Origin: Heterotrichella gracilis
Lineage: Eukaryota; Sar; Xanthophyceae; Tribonematales; Xanthonemataceae
Assembly: GCA_032358255.1 (NCBI GenBank)
Contig: JAULBX010027805.1
Span: 1-33,873 of the forward strand
Direction: 5' to 3'
DNA: 33,873 nucleotides
The notes under the pieces were generated by a model that worked only from the letters and a program-made list of their open reading frames with translations, did no database searches and was not told the DNA's origin. Shown here one piece after another: positions 1-8,451 of the stretch (position 1 is the stretch's first letter; the number at the start of each line of letters is the position of its first letter). The position numbers were made by a program, and so were the translations under genes.

Positions 1-139
1 AGGACTGGGGTGAGGCATACCCAGACATGCTAACCTGGCTTCAAAGCTGGAATGCATATACTTACTTACTTACTTACCTCCACGCAGGAATCGGTTCCAC
101 CGCCCCTACTTGTTCAAACCCTGTATGGGCCCCACGCAC

Positions 140-1456
140 CTCGAAATGCACCCCCCTCGCCACTGCCGCCTGCAGCGGCCCCGGCCTCAGCCTGAAGGGC
201 AGCCTGGCGGCTACATCCAGTGAGATTATGTCCACTGGGAGGGAGGTGCAGGCCTGGAGCAGTACGCGCTCTGACAGGGGGCGGATGGCGATGAGATCAT
301 AGGAGGAAGGGATGGGGGCGCCGGTGGCCAGCGCCTGCGGCGAGGGTTTGCGTTGGGTTTTAGGTTGAGCATTCTAGAGAGGAAAGTTGGGTAGGAGGTG
401 GTGTGGGTGTTATGGCGACTGGGAGGGAGGTGCAGGCCTGGAGCAGTACCCTCTCTGACAGGGGGCGTATGGCGATAGGAGGAGGGGATGGAGGCACCAG
501 GGTCCAGAGCCTGCGGCGAGGGTTTGGGTAGGGCTTTGGGGGATTGCAGGCATTTTTTAACGGGGTTATGGTGGTTGATCAAGGGGTGGACTCGAGTGGG
601 TTGGACGCCCAAGCTGTTGGAGAAGACCAGGAGGTTACATGGGAAAGGTATGCTGCAGCTAGGTGTAGATGACGTGCCAAGGCTGTTCCGGGCCAACCCT
701 AAACCTGTAACACCTACAATCTTAACCCAAAATTCTATACTGCACACCCACTTTGCGCATTGCCTGCATGAACCTGCGCATGGAACTGCGTATACATTGC
801 CCATTGCATGCACCCCACCGCCCCAATCCCACCCGCACCCTGTCACCACCTGACTTACCCACACCCAAGTTCCCACCCGTACCCCCACCACCACCACCGC
901 CCACCTGTGTCTGCCCCGGGTCATCGGCCACAAACGTGAGCCGGGTGAGCTGCCGGAGGGGTTTGGGGGTGGTGGTGGCTGTGGCTGTGGCTGTGGCTGT
1001 GGTGGTGGTGGTGGCGGTGCGGGTGGGCTTGTCGAGCCAGGGTATGCGCGCAGCGTTGCCACTTGGGCCCCTCTCTACTGGGGCGAAGGTGCACCTACAT
1101 GTTGAAACCCTACGTTAAGAATCTGGAGGATCCCACTCCAGTTTATTAATCAATAACTTGCATATCACCAACACATCCAGGTTAGCAAGGGGGAAGGTGT
1201 CATATGCATGCATTGTTGGTGCTGTGCATGCATCATCCGTGAACCAACCTCCAGCTATGTACAGCACATCCTACCAAGTGCTACTTCTGATACCCTGGTT
1301 GGCCATCCCCACCCACCTGTCGTTCTCCGTCAGGCGACCGGTGGCGGTGTGCGTGAGGGCCACGCAGTTGTAGCCCAGCCTTGCCGCCATCTCCACCCGC
1401 TCCCGGTTCATGTAGGCGTCGCCGCCGTCCGTAGGCACGCACAGATCGTAAAACAT
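140..1456 (-). CDS. RPP30: RNase P/MRP protein subunit p30, 5' part (3' end outside window)
   Basis: RPP30 is a TIM-barrel-like protein subunit of nuclear RNase P and RNase MRP, which process tRNA 5' ends and rRNA precursors. Exons in gene order: 1317-1456 (start ATG at 1456), 905-1094, 140-334; phases join without a frame break. Exon 1 encodes MFYDLCVPTDGG followed by the helix motif RVEMAARLGYNCVALTH, the family N-terminus. Exon 2 holds a Thr/Ala-rich low-complexity insert coded by a (CCACAG)n-like repeat, then LRQLTRLTFVADDP, matching the family 'LTRLT..V.DP' strand. Exon 3 holds SSYDLIAIRPLSERVLLQAC and then DIISLDVAARLPFRLRPG, matching 'YDVVAV.P..E...ACT..DVDL'. The donor after HFE (GTGCGT, 139) fits the family alignment better than the perfect GTAAGT at 77, so the exon could instead end at 78. 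The rest of the gene lies beyond position 1. The Thr/Ala insert is unusual for the family. Confidence 0.85.
410..530 (-). pseudogene. Broken intronic copy of RPP30 exon 3 5' half
   Basis: This stretch is a direct duplicate of 226-355, which is the acceptor and first part of RPP30 exon 3. It lies in the intron just upstream of the real exon. The acceptor context (...CGCCGCAG) and most of the codons are retained. An 8-nt deletion, just after the codons for SSY, puts it out of frame, so inclusion would break the protein. It is probably a dead duplicate exon, though a poison-exon role cannot be excluded. Confidence 0.8.
970..1017. repeat. GTGGCT/GTG microsatellite inside RPP30 exon 2
   Basis: Plus-strand GTGGCT hexamers followed by GTG trinucleotides. 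On the coding (minus) strand they encode the Thr/Ala run between the RPP30 N-terminal motif and the LTRLT strand. It is probably slippage-prone and likely to vary in length between strains. Confidence 0.75.
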
Positions 1457-2578
1457 GGTGTAAACCGCCAGCGGCGGCAACTGCGGTCGCCTTGCAAGGG
1501 CTCGCGCGGCAGGAGAGGCGCTCAACTGGAGGTGGTGGGTGACCAACACTTGCACAGTGATAAGCAACCCACAACCAAGCGCCAGGGTTCTCGAGTGCTG
1601 CTGAAAGGGACAAGCGGCTAAGGCTAGGTCGTGATTTTGTGAGTTGCACACTGAAGTACCTCACCAGCTAAGTGGGGTGCGAAGGTAAGTGGTAACTTTG
1701 ACAAGCTCATGCATGCATATGCCGTAACCTTTAGGGTTTAGTGGGGAGCACGTAAACCCTAAACCCTAATACACCTCCTGTGTAAAGCCTTCTTGAAGTT
1801 TGCAGCCCAATTGGACTGCACATGGGGATAGGCGCCTATCCCTGGTGACAACAGGACCGGGTGAAGTAGCAGGGCAGCTACCCGTGATTGGCATGAAAAT
1901 TCAACTGGTAGCAGGGCTACCAGGACTTGCCGACATGGAAGAGGTGACAACAAGCGAGCAGGTTACTGTAACAGACAGCGAGCCTGCTGGGTACATGATG
2001 GCACCATACTGACTGCTTTGCAACTGGACACTCCCAAAGGTGAAGCTCATTGAACTGTACTGGAGGCGGTGGCAACAGGGATGCCAATGGCCGGCATCGT
2101 GCAATCTGCCAGCGTTGAAATCCGGCTTGCAAAGTTCCAGTTTTGCACTAGGGTTGTAGGACCCCCAGGGTTTAAGGGCATAGATCTGGAGCCAAGGCAT
2201 GTTACGCGCAGTACCCCGACAGAATACCCCAAAACCCCTCTTGGACGCACTGTGCATCAAACAACGGCACCCTGGTCGAGCACCGGCGCAAAAAGCCCCA
2301 CACATACCACAAGCCACAACCATTGATGCCAGGATCCACTAAAGGTGCTCAAACGCTCTCCCCCCCACCCCCCACCCCCCCCACATCTCCACATGCACCA
2401 CCACCACCACCAAGCTGCGCGCCACAGGCGCTAGCTACCACATCCGGTGCCCCCCACCGTTGTCCCTGGCAATCCCGACAGCAGCGCGGAGGCAATCCCC
2501 GGGGTCAGCACACGTTACGCTGCGCATCCCAGAAAGTGCCAAAGCCCGCCCACCCCACCCCCACCCACCCACATCCGC
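1457..2578. other. Intergenic: RPP30 upstream / oxidoreductase 3' flank
   Basis: No gene recognised. It should hold the RPP30 promoter and the 3' UTR of the oxidoreductase, both transcribed leftward. A telomere-like AAACCCTAAACCCTAA tract lies near 1753-1769. A decayed copy of the oxidoreductase last exon lies at 2445-2515. The strand is C-rich around 2355-2400 and 2545-2580. Confidence 0.5.
2445..2515 (-). repeat. Echo of oxidoreductase last exon, in 3' flank
   Basis: Diverged direct copy of about 2650-2712 of the last exon. The shared core is GGCAATCCCGACAGCAGC, followed by a diverged segment and CCCGGGG. It sits about 65-130 nt beyond the stop codon, in the presumed 3' UTR, and is not open as an extension of the gene. 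Confidence 0.7.
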
Positions 2579-5500
2579 TCACACATCCCCACACACATCT
2601 GCCACCAAAATCTGCTCACTTGGCATGCCAGCCTGCGTCAGACGCGTTGTCAGCGCCCCCGCCACCTCCCCCGGCAATCCCGACAGCAGCACGTAGCAGT
2701 CCCGGGGATTGGCGCCCATGGTGGTCGCCATGCCATTTTCTCCGCCAAACACCGCCTGCTCGATCAGCTCCCTGAGTGCATCGTTTTCCCCCTGGCCCTG
2801 GGGGTCGGTGGGCAGGGAGGTGCTGTAGAGCGGGGTCACGCGCACCTGGGGAGGGAACCACATGGATTGAGTGATGGCGAGGGCAGGGATTTGGAATGAG
2901 ATGCGAGAGTGAAGGTGAGGCAAAAACAGGCGAGAGTGAGAGTAACAGTTTATAAAGTGAGACCACGTGCCACCCCCACTCACGCACGCCTGCCCTCCCC
3001 ATAGACCCTTGCGTGCAATGCTGTGTGCGGCGTAAAACAGCCCCCCCCCCCTCAAACACCCACCACCACAACCAAAACGCGCGTCCCCAACACCCCACGC
3101 ACCCCACACACCGCAGTCCCAAAGCAGTCCCCATCCACCTGCAACCCCGCCCACTCACCCCCGCCCCCCGCCACAGGTCCCAATCCTTGACGAAAGCAGC
3201 CCCTGATCTGCTGTGGGCTGCGTAGAACAGCGCCACCGGTGCTGCGGTGGCGTGCGCCTGCAGGGGGGCCCACTCCAGGGCGGCGCGCAGGGGCGCCATG
3301 CCGCGGGTGCCGGCGCCTGGACAAGGGAGGAAAGAGGATTGAGACAGCGGCGCACACGGAAACCTCTGCTGCTAAGGAACGGTTTGCGAGGTTGTGATAA
3401 TTATGGAATGGCGTGTTTTGTGTAATGATTCGGTGGCATGCGCCTGCAGGGGAGGCACTTCAGTGCGACGCGCAGGGGCGCAAGCGTGCATGTGAGTGTG
3501 TAAGGTTTGGGAGCGGGATGCCACTGTCAAAATTTCGGCTGAAAACGCTTGGTGACAGCAGGCTGTAGGGACAGCTTTGCATGAAAGGTGATGTGAGCAG
3601 CAGGGATTGCCAGGCCATAGGTGCCAGCCCTAAACCCTAAACCCTAGGGCTTGTGATTTAGGGGTTTAGGGTTCTGTTGCACCTATGAGCAGCAGCAGCC
3701 GCTTGTCCTCAAAGGCACTGGACAGGCCCACCTGCCTATAAAGGGCTTACAATTTAAGGTTAGGGTTTTAAGGTTATAGGGTTTTCTAAAGGGTTCTTGT
3801 CGCACCTATGAGCAGCAGCGGCCGCTTCTCCTCAAATGCGCTGGGTAGCCCCACCTGGCTGTTGAACAGGGAGGCAAAGCTGCACGGCAAGGGGGGAAAG
3901 GTGAGGGGGATTGTAGGGGGTGAACTTGGTGCATGTAACTGCACGTCAAGCAGAGGGCAGATCGATGCGCGGCCTACAGGAGGGGAAGGGGCGGGGTTAC
4001 GCAGGGGAACACGTGTAAGGCAATGCTCACCCTCTGCCCATCAGCTGGCTGACCGTCAGCAGGGAACCGGGCCCCAGCATCGCTACGGTTTTGTCGCTAG
4101 GGTTTTAGGGTTTTGCGGTTCAGGGTTTATGGTTTGCTTGCCACTCACCCTCTGCCCATGACTTGGCTGACCTGCAGCAGGGCACCTGGGCCCAGCTCAG
4201 CCAGGGCCCGATCCTGAGTGTTGCCGTTGCGATCCACAAGCAGCTGCAAGGGGGGGGACAAAAGGATCAACAGGAGGGGACAGGGAGTGCGCAACGGCAG
4301 GGGGACCAGAACAGGACTAGGAGAGAACTGGGATAGGACAGGATTGCATAGCGCCAGGCATGTAGGATAGGCGGCTATTCTAACTTTATTGCTGGAACGC
4401 ATGTAATACGTAAGGGCTTGGATAGACTGTAGGGCTTTATAATCCCCATGATGCAGCAGATGCCCCTGGCACATTGAGGCGCATGCTATTGTGGCATACT
4501 GCAAGCCATGGTGTAGCTGTGGGGCATGCTATTTCATGATTACCGCAACTATGGACACATCCAGGTAAGCGATTGGGTACCTAGGTGCGTCCATCGTTCA
4601 GGGTTTTTGTTAAGGGTATAGGGGCAGCCCTACCTCAACGATGGACGCATCCAGGAAAGGTTACAGGGTATAAAATATAGGGTACAGGGAGTATCGTTAA
4701 GGGTATAAGGGCCAGCCCTACCTCGACGATGGATGCATCCAGGAAAGCCGAGTCCCTGCGTGCCGCGTAGGGGGAGGACGATAGCGCAAGGGAGGTAGCC
4801 ACGTTCATGGACCAGCCGTCGCCCTGGCCGCTGTACTTCACATGCACAAACTGGCCCGGGAGCTGCAACAGGCACAGGAGTATGGATTAGGGTTTAGGAT
4901 TAAGTGTTAAGGGTATGGTGAACTGGCCTGGGAGCTGCAACAGGCACAGAAGTACGGTTTAGGGTTTGGTGAAGCGTGTGTTTAGGATGTACAGTTTAGG
5001 GTTTAGGGTTGGGGTGCTGTACTTGGCGTGCACAAACTGGTCCGGGAGCTGCACCAGGCATAGGAGTACGGATTGAGGGTTTAGGGTATGGTGGCGTGCG
5101 TGTTGAGGGATGTACCGTTTGGGGTTGAGGGCTCAGGGTATTGTGAAGCGTGTATGTAGGATGTACGGTTTAGGGTTTAGGGTTTAGGGTTGGGGCGCTG
5201 TACTGGACGTGCACAAACTGGTCCAGGAGCTGGACCAGGCACAGGTTTAGGGTTTGGAATTTAGGGTTTAGGGTCTGGCTGCTGTGTGTTCGCGTGGACA
5301 AAGTGGAGGTGCGCAGAGCAAGCAAGGCACGCCAATGCTGTAGCTTGGCATGTCACGTAGCTTAGGTGTAGTGGCAAAAGTAATCGCCTTTACAGCAACA
5401 TGAGCGACACCAGAATCACAGAGCATATTTGCAGGTGGATGCAGTCAGCGCATGGCAATGTGGCGCCTTGGTTTATGGGACACTGCAACAGGCTGCCCAG

Positions 5501-6387
5501 TAGTGGATGGCAGGGTTGTGTATGGATGCCACAAGGAGGCATTTTGCCAGGTTGGGTGCCACAGGGTGTGCACCTGTGCCTCACCTCGTAGTTGTCTACC
5601 CAGCGAGGCCCTTGTTGCCTTCTTTTGCCCTTGTAGCCATCCGCAAAGGTCACCTGTATATGTGCGCACACAGTGTGTTAGACGTCACTTGGGTGGTTCT
5701 GGGGCTTGGGTGGATGGCTCTTGCACTAAGTGGAAATGTGACTCTGCTATCCGTAAGGGAGGTACGAAGTGCTTGGATAGGTTGCTGTGGCAGTGGGTAG
5801 GACTATGCACCTGGCATGCACCTAGGTGGGCGATGCACGTCCTGGCACTAGGTGATGTGCACTTGCATGCAATGAGGTGTGCCCATTTGCATGTGATGCA
5901 TACACATGCATCACGATAGGCAATAGAAACTGCTCGAAAGTACCTACCCTGTCCTCCACGCTCAGTACCATCGAACGCACACAGCCATCCGCCGACTCGC
6001 TCCTGCATGCGTATTGGAACGAGTCTCTCAAACGCATGCATACACTGATGCAAGATTGCAACACTTGGTCATCACACCATCAGTCCCAGCCGAAAGTTGC
6101 AAAAACCCATACCTGTTCTCAACCACGGTCGCTGTGGTCCAGGTATCGTCACCATCCCCCTGCACAGCCCCGTTGGCCACGGATGACGCCTCCACATGCG
6201 TCTCAACATGCGTCTCGGAGCTTCCATCACCGCACACCAGGCGGTGATGCCTAACGCCACGGGGCGTGAGGCTGCTATGTCTACTCAACCCCGGGCCTTG
6301 AGAGGCCAAGGGTTCGATGTGGCGAGTCCGAGTGTGTGGGGCAGAAACCAAGCGAAGGCTAGAAGTGGTGTTCAGTAGCGATGCCAT
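2579..6387 (-). CDS. Plastid-type FAD/NAD(P)-binding oxidoreductase (FNR superfamily), 377 aa
   Basis: Likely a plastid flavin oxidoreductase of the plant 'pKIWI502-like' FAD/NAD(P)-binding group; substrate unknown. Exons in gene order: 6113-6387 (ATG 6387), 5948-6002, 5585-5653, 4722-4862, 4149-4243, 3806-3879, 3159-3316, 2579-2845 (TGA). All phases agree and sum to 378 codons. Residues 1 to about 50 are Ser/Arg/Thr-rich without acidic clusters, like a transit peptide. Residues about 75-210 form the FAD barrel: WTTATVVENR, RSMVLSVEDR, and LPGQFVHVKYSG (the 'PGQFV.V' strand), ending in the PG.L..VS.VMGRG motif. The NAD(P) half begins at EEKRPLLLIGAGTRGMAPLR, the 'G.GT...P.R' nucleotide-binding loop, then PVALFYAAHS and VRVTPLYS. 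The C-terminus DCYVLLSGLPGEV corresponds to the family's C-terminal 'VLLCGP' strand. Introns of this gene carry many junction duplications (listed separately). Confidence 0.8.
2970..3042 (-). repeat. Echo of oxidoreductase exon 7 (3' side)
   Basis: Shortened copy of exon 7 (3159-3316), located in the following intron. It keeps codons for LFYAAHS (parent near 3210-3235) and a CACTCAC donor-like end. The middle is deleted, so it cannot replace the exon. Confidence 0.6.
3428..3484 (-). repeat. Echo of oxidoreductase exon 7 (5' side)
   Basis: Diverged copy of about 3243-3298, the start of exon 7, placed in the preceding intron. The shared cores are GCGCCTGCAGGGG and CGCAGGGGCGC. Exon 7 therefore has decayed copies on both sides. 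Confidence 0.75.
3672..3860 (-). repeat. Exon 6 3' edge of oxidoreductase in duplicate, telomere-like spacer
   Basis: 3672-3734 is a close copy of 3791-3860 (the exon 6 end with its GTGCGA donor). Both begin CACCTATGAGCAGCAGC on the plus strand. The spacer carries GGTTAGGGTTTTAAGG-type telomere-like sequence, and another CCCTAAACCCTAAACCC tract lies at 3632-3648. The copy keeps an apparent donor. Confidence 0.85.
4025..4198 (-). repeat. Exon 5 3' edge of oxidoreductase in duplicate, telomere-like spacer
   Basis: 4025-4082 copies 4142-4198, the end of exon 5 with its GTGAGT/GTGAGC-type donor. The plus strand reads CTCACCCTCTGCCCAT in both. The spacer (about 4092-4135) contains GTTTTAGGGTTTT and CAGGGTTTATGG. 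The copy is about 80-85% identical by eye. Confidence 0.85.
4611..4748 (-). repeat. Exon 4 3' edge of oxidoreductase in duplicate
   Basis: 4611-4660 is a close copy of 4696-4748, covering the end of exon 4, its donor and about 25 nt of intron. The shared plus-strand core is AAGGGTATA..GG.CAGCCCTACCTC. A shorter fragment of the same edge (GACACATCCAGGTAAGCG) occurs near 4553-4570. The copies are recent enough to be almost identical. Confidence 0.85.
4829..5275 (-). repeat. Four-copy array of oxidoreductase exon 4 5' edge with TTTAGGG spacers
   Basis: The functional acceptor and exon start lie at about 4829-4890. Diverged copies lie at about 4921-4960, 5016-5075 and 5196-5260. All share the plus-strand core CACAAACTGG.C..GGAGCTG..CAGGCA. 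The spacers are built largely of TTTAGGGTTTAGGG-like sequence, with a repeated GTGAAGCGTGTG..TAGGATGTACGG block. Each copy keeps an AG acceptor before CTCC, so several alternative acceptors are possible. Confidence 0.9.
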
Positions 6388-8396
6388 TGTGTCCCAATAG
6401 TACCCAACCCAACGTTCACCACGCCAGGCTGCAGTCAAGCATATATATTTGCGCCAGTTGTGTGAAAAGGAGATGAGAGTTTTAGCCTTCCGGTTTGCTC
6501 CAGGACGATGAAAGTGAGCCCCTAAAGGTTTCTGCTCACGATGGGTTCATACAATGGACACCAATTGGACGTTTCTTGCCATAGTGACTCTCAAAGTGGG
6601 CAATACGCCACCGCACAACTGTTTACAAGGAGTTTGTGCGTCTCTTAAACGAGGTTGTTTGGTCTTCGCCAGGCTTCCAGACCTGCCCAAACCCAACGCG
6701 CTCTGAAACCAAGTAACCTGATAGCAGACAGTCGAGGACTACGTATGAGTGGTGCCTGGTGCTTAACGACAGCCCTGAGACCAGATCAGCTGCATAACCC
6801 GGCAGTGGGTGTTCCTGACTTTGCACGCACCCTGTGCAGGAATACCGTCCTGCCTTGTCGTGTATTTTGGTCATTGACAAGAATATTCTGCTTGCATGCA
6901 CTCTGTATTGCCCCTCATCCGCCCTTCACTCCTTGAGTAAAAAAACACTTCAGACTATATTATGCGCTGAAGCGATTGAACTGAGGGGTGTTCCGTCGCT
7001 GGTATCAGAGAATTGCCAATCATGGCATGCCAGCACCCATGCCATGTGGTGTAGGCTCGGGTTGTTAAGTGGCACAGCACGGCACCGCAAAGCAACTTAG
7101 CCAGCTATAAATACCAGAGACATGCCTTCAGACTCGACTGCGCAGTCTATTATCTAGTTACAGACCGGTTGGTTGACTGTCTTTGAAATGCCCATCACTA
7201 TTGAAGCCCCATTTCCATGTAATCCACGACATTACAGGCAACCCAACTCTGCGGCTTGCACACGTGGTCAACGGTGGTGAACATGCATTCAATTAACCCG
7301 CAAGAAATCTAACTATCTTAGCAATCCAAGGCTCTTAAATCTAAACCACCAAGCGCAACAGGCAGACGCAAAAGGAGTAGTATCTGTGAAAACCCCTGCT
7401 GTGTTGCAATAATAACCTTGCGAAAAATCCTGGACATGGGCCACATCAACAGCTTGCATACCAGCCTAATCTTGCTTTGCATCAAGAACGCATGTTGTAA
7501 CTGGACCAGGTGCAGTGGTATATCCTATCAAAACAATCCACTCCCTGCAGTGTCCGTTAATACCCCCAAACTGAAACACCATCATAATCCTCATACACCA
7601 GTACAAACCCTGCCATGCTTACATTCAAACATTAATCCATGGTACATCCTGCACTGGCAACCCTGCCAGCATGCCACCAAACCCAGCTTACGGGGCAAAT
7701 CCAAAACCCTTACCCCAAAACCCTATATCAACAATGGCTGCCCACACTCCTGGTCTATACTCAAGGTGCAGCCAAAGCCTTGTCATATGTATTGGACCCC
7801 AAACCCTAAACCACCTGACGCCAACCATCAACAACAACGAACCCACACATCGCTGGTCTGCATTCAGCACGTCAGTACACTCCCGTCACATGTATCGTGA
7901 AACTCCGGCCAGAGTGTCAAGTGATAAGGATCTGCCAGTACCCCAGTCTAGGCTGTCATACCAGAAAACACCCAAGATGCCAGCTCCCCACCCAAGCCCT
8001 GCCTGTAACTGTACTTTGTGGCCGTCTATGCAACAAACCCAGCCTGTGACACTCGATAACGTCATTGCTGCTACACATAATGTTTCCCCCTGGACCCTCA
8101 CACCATAGGAGTGTCACAAAACATGCAGCAGCTTCATGCCCATGTAATCAAGAGCACCCCCCGTTGGCTACCAGAAAAATGGACTACCCTCCAGAACTAA
8201 GTACCCCAGCATCAACCCCCATACCTACCACCCAGATTGCCCACAGCCAACCGACCCTGGTTGGGGGAATTGTTTTTGCGTACAAGCCTCCATAGATGCT
8301 CCTTAGAGCCGAACGCGCTTATCAGCATCCTTTATGCGCTGCCTTGGTTATCCTAGTCTCCTGCCTGGGTTACCCTAGCTCCTGCCTTGGGGTACC
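6388..8396. other. Intergenic, about 2 kb, no gene recognised
   Basis: This lies between the oxidoreductase start and the end of the first CBM20 gene. A TATA-like ATATATAT (6440-6447) lies about 55 nt upstream of the oxidoreductase ATG and could be its core promoter. The plus strand of about 7560-8240 is rich in C and A, with scattered AAACCCTAAACC-like motifs (for example 7800-7812). Open frames there have no recognisable domain and no coding-like composition. Confidence 0.4.
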
Positions 8397-8451
8397 CTAT
8401 CTTCCTGCCTTGTTTGCCCTGGCTCCTGCCTGGGCCGCCCTATCTTCCTGC
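8343..8451. repeat. Tandem repeat, about 25-bp unit, over the putative last exon of the first CBM20 gene
   Basis: The plus strand shows four to five imperfect units ending in CTCCTGCCT or TTCCTGCCT, alternating with GGGTTACCCTAG or GGGGTACCCTATC. Read on the minus strand, it carries the candidate terminal exon (8397-8447) and its acceptor at 8448. Confidence 0.75.

Noticed and set aside
76..83. Perfect GTAAGT (minus) as RPP30 exon 3 donor
   Set aside because: Not fully excluded. The GTGCGT donor at 139 ends the exon at the family-conserved HFE, while reading to 78 adds residues without family match. The GTAAGT run is part of a simple TTAC repeat.
226..1062. Minus-strand 278-codon open frame, Pro/Gln-rich
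   Set aside because: It crosses introns and is out of frame with the RPP30 exons. RPP30 motifs lie in a different frame with proper splice sites.
4885..5280. True chromosome end
   Set aside because: The TTTAGGG units are short, degenerate and embedded within an intron between normal exons on both sides. They are interstitial.
7418..8108. Two overlapping plus-strand open frames of about 150 codons
   Set aside because: No recognisable domain, CA-rich composition, telomere-like strings inside, and no splice continuity.
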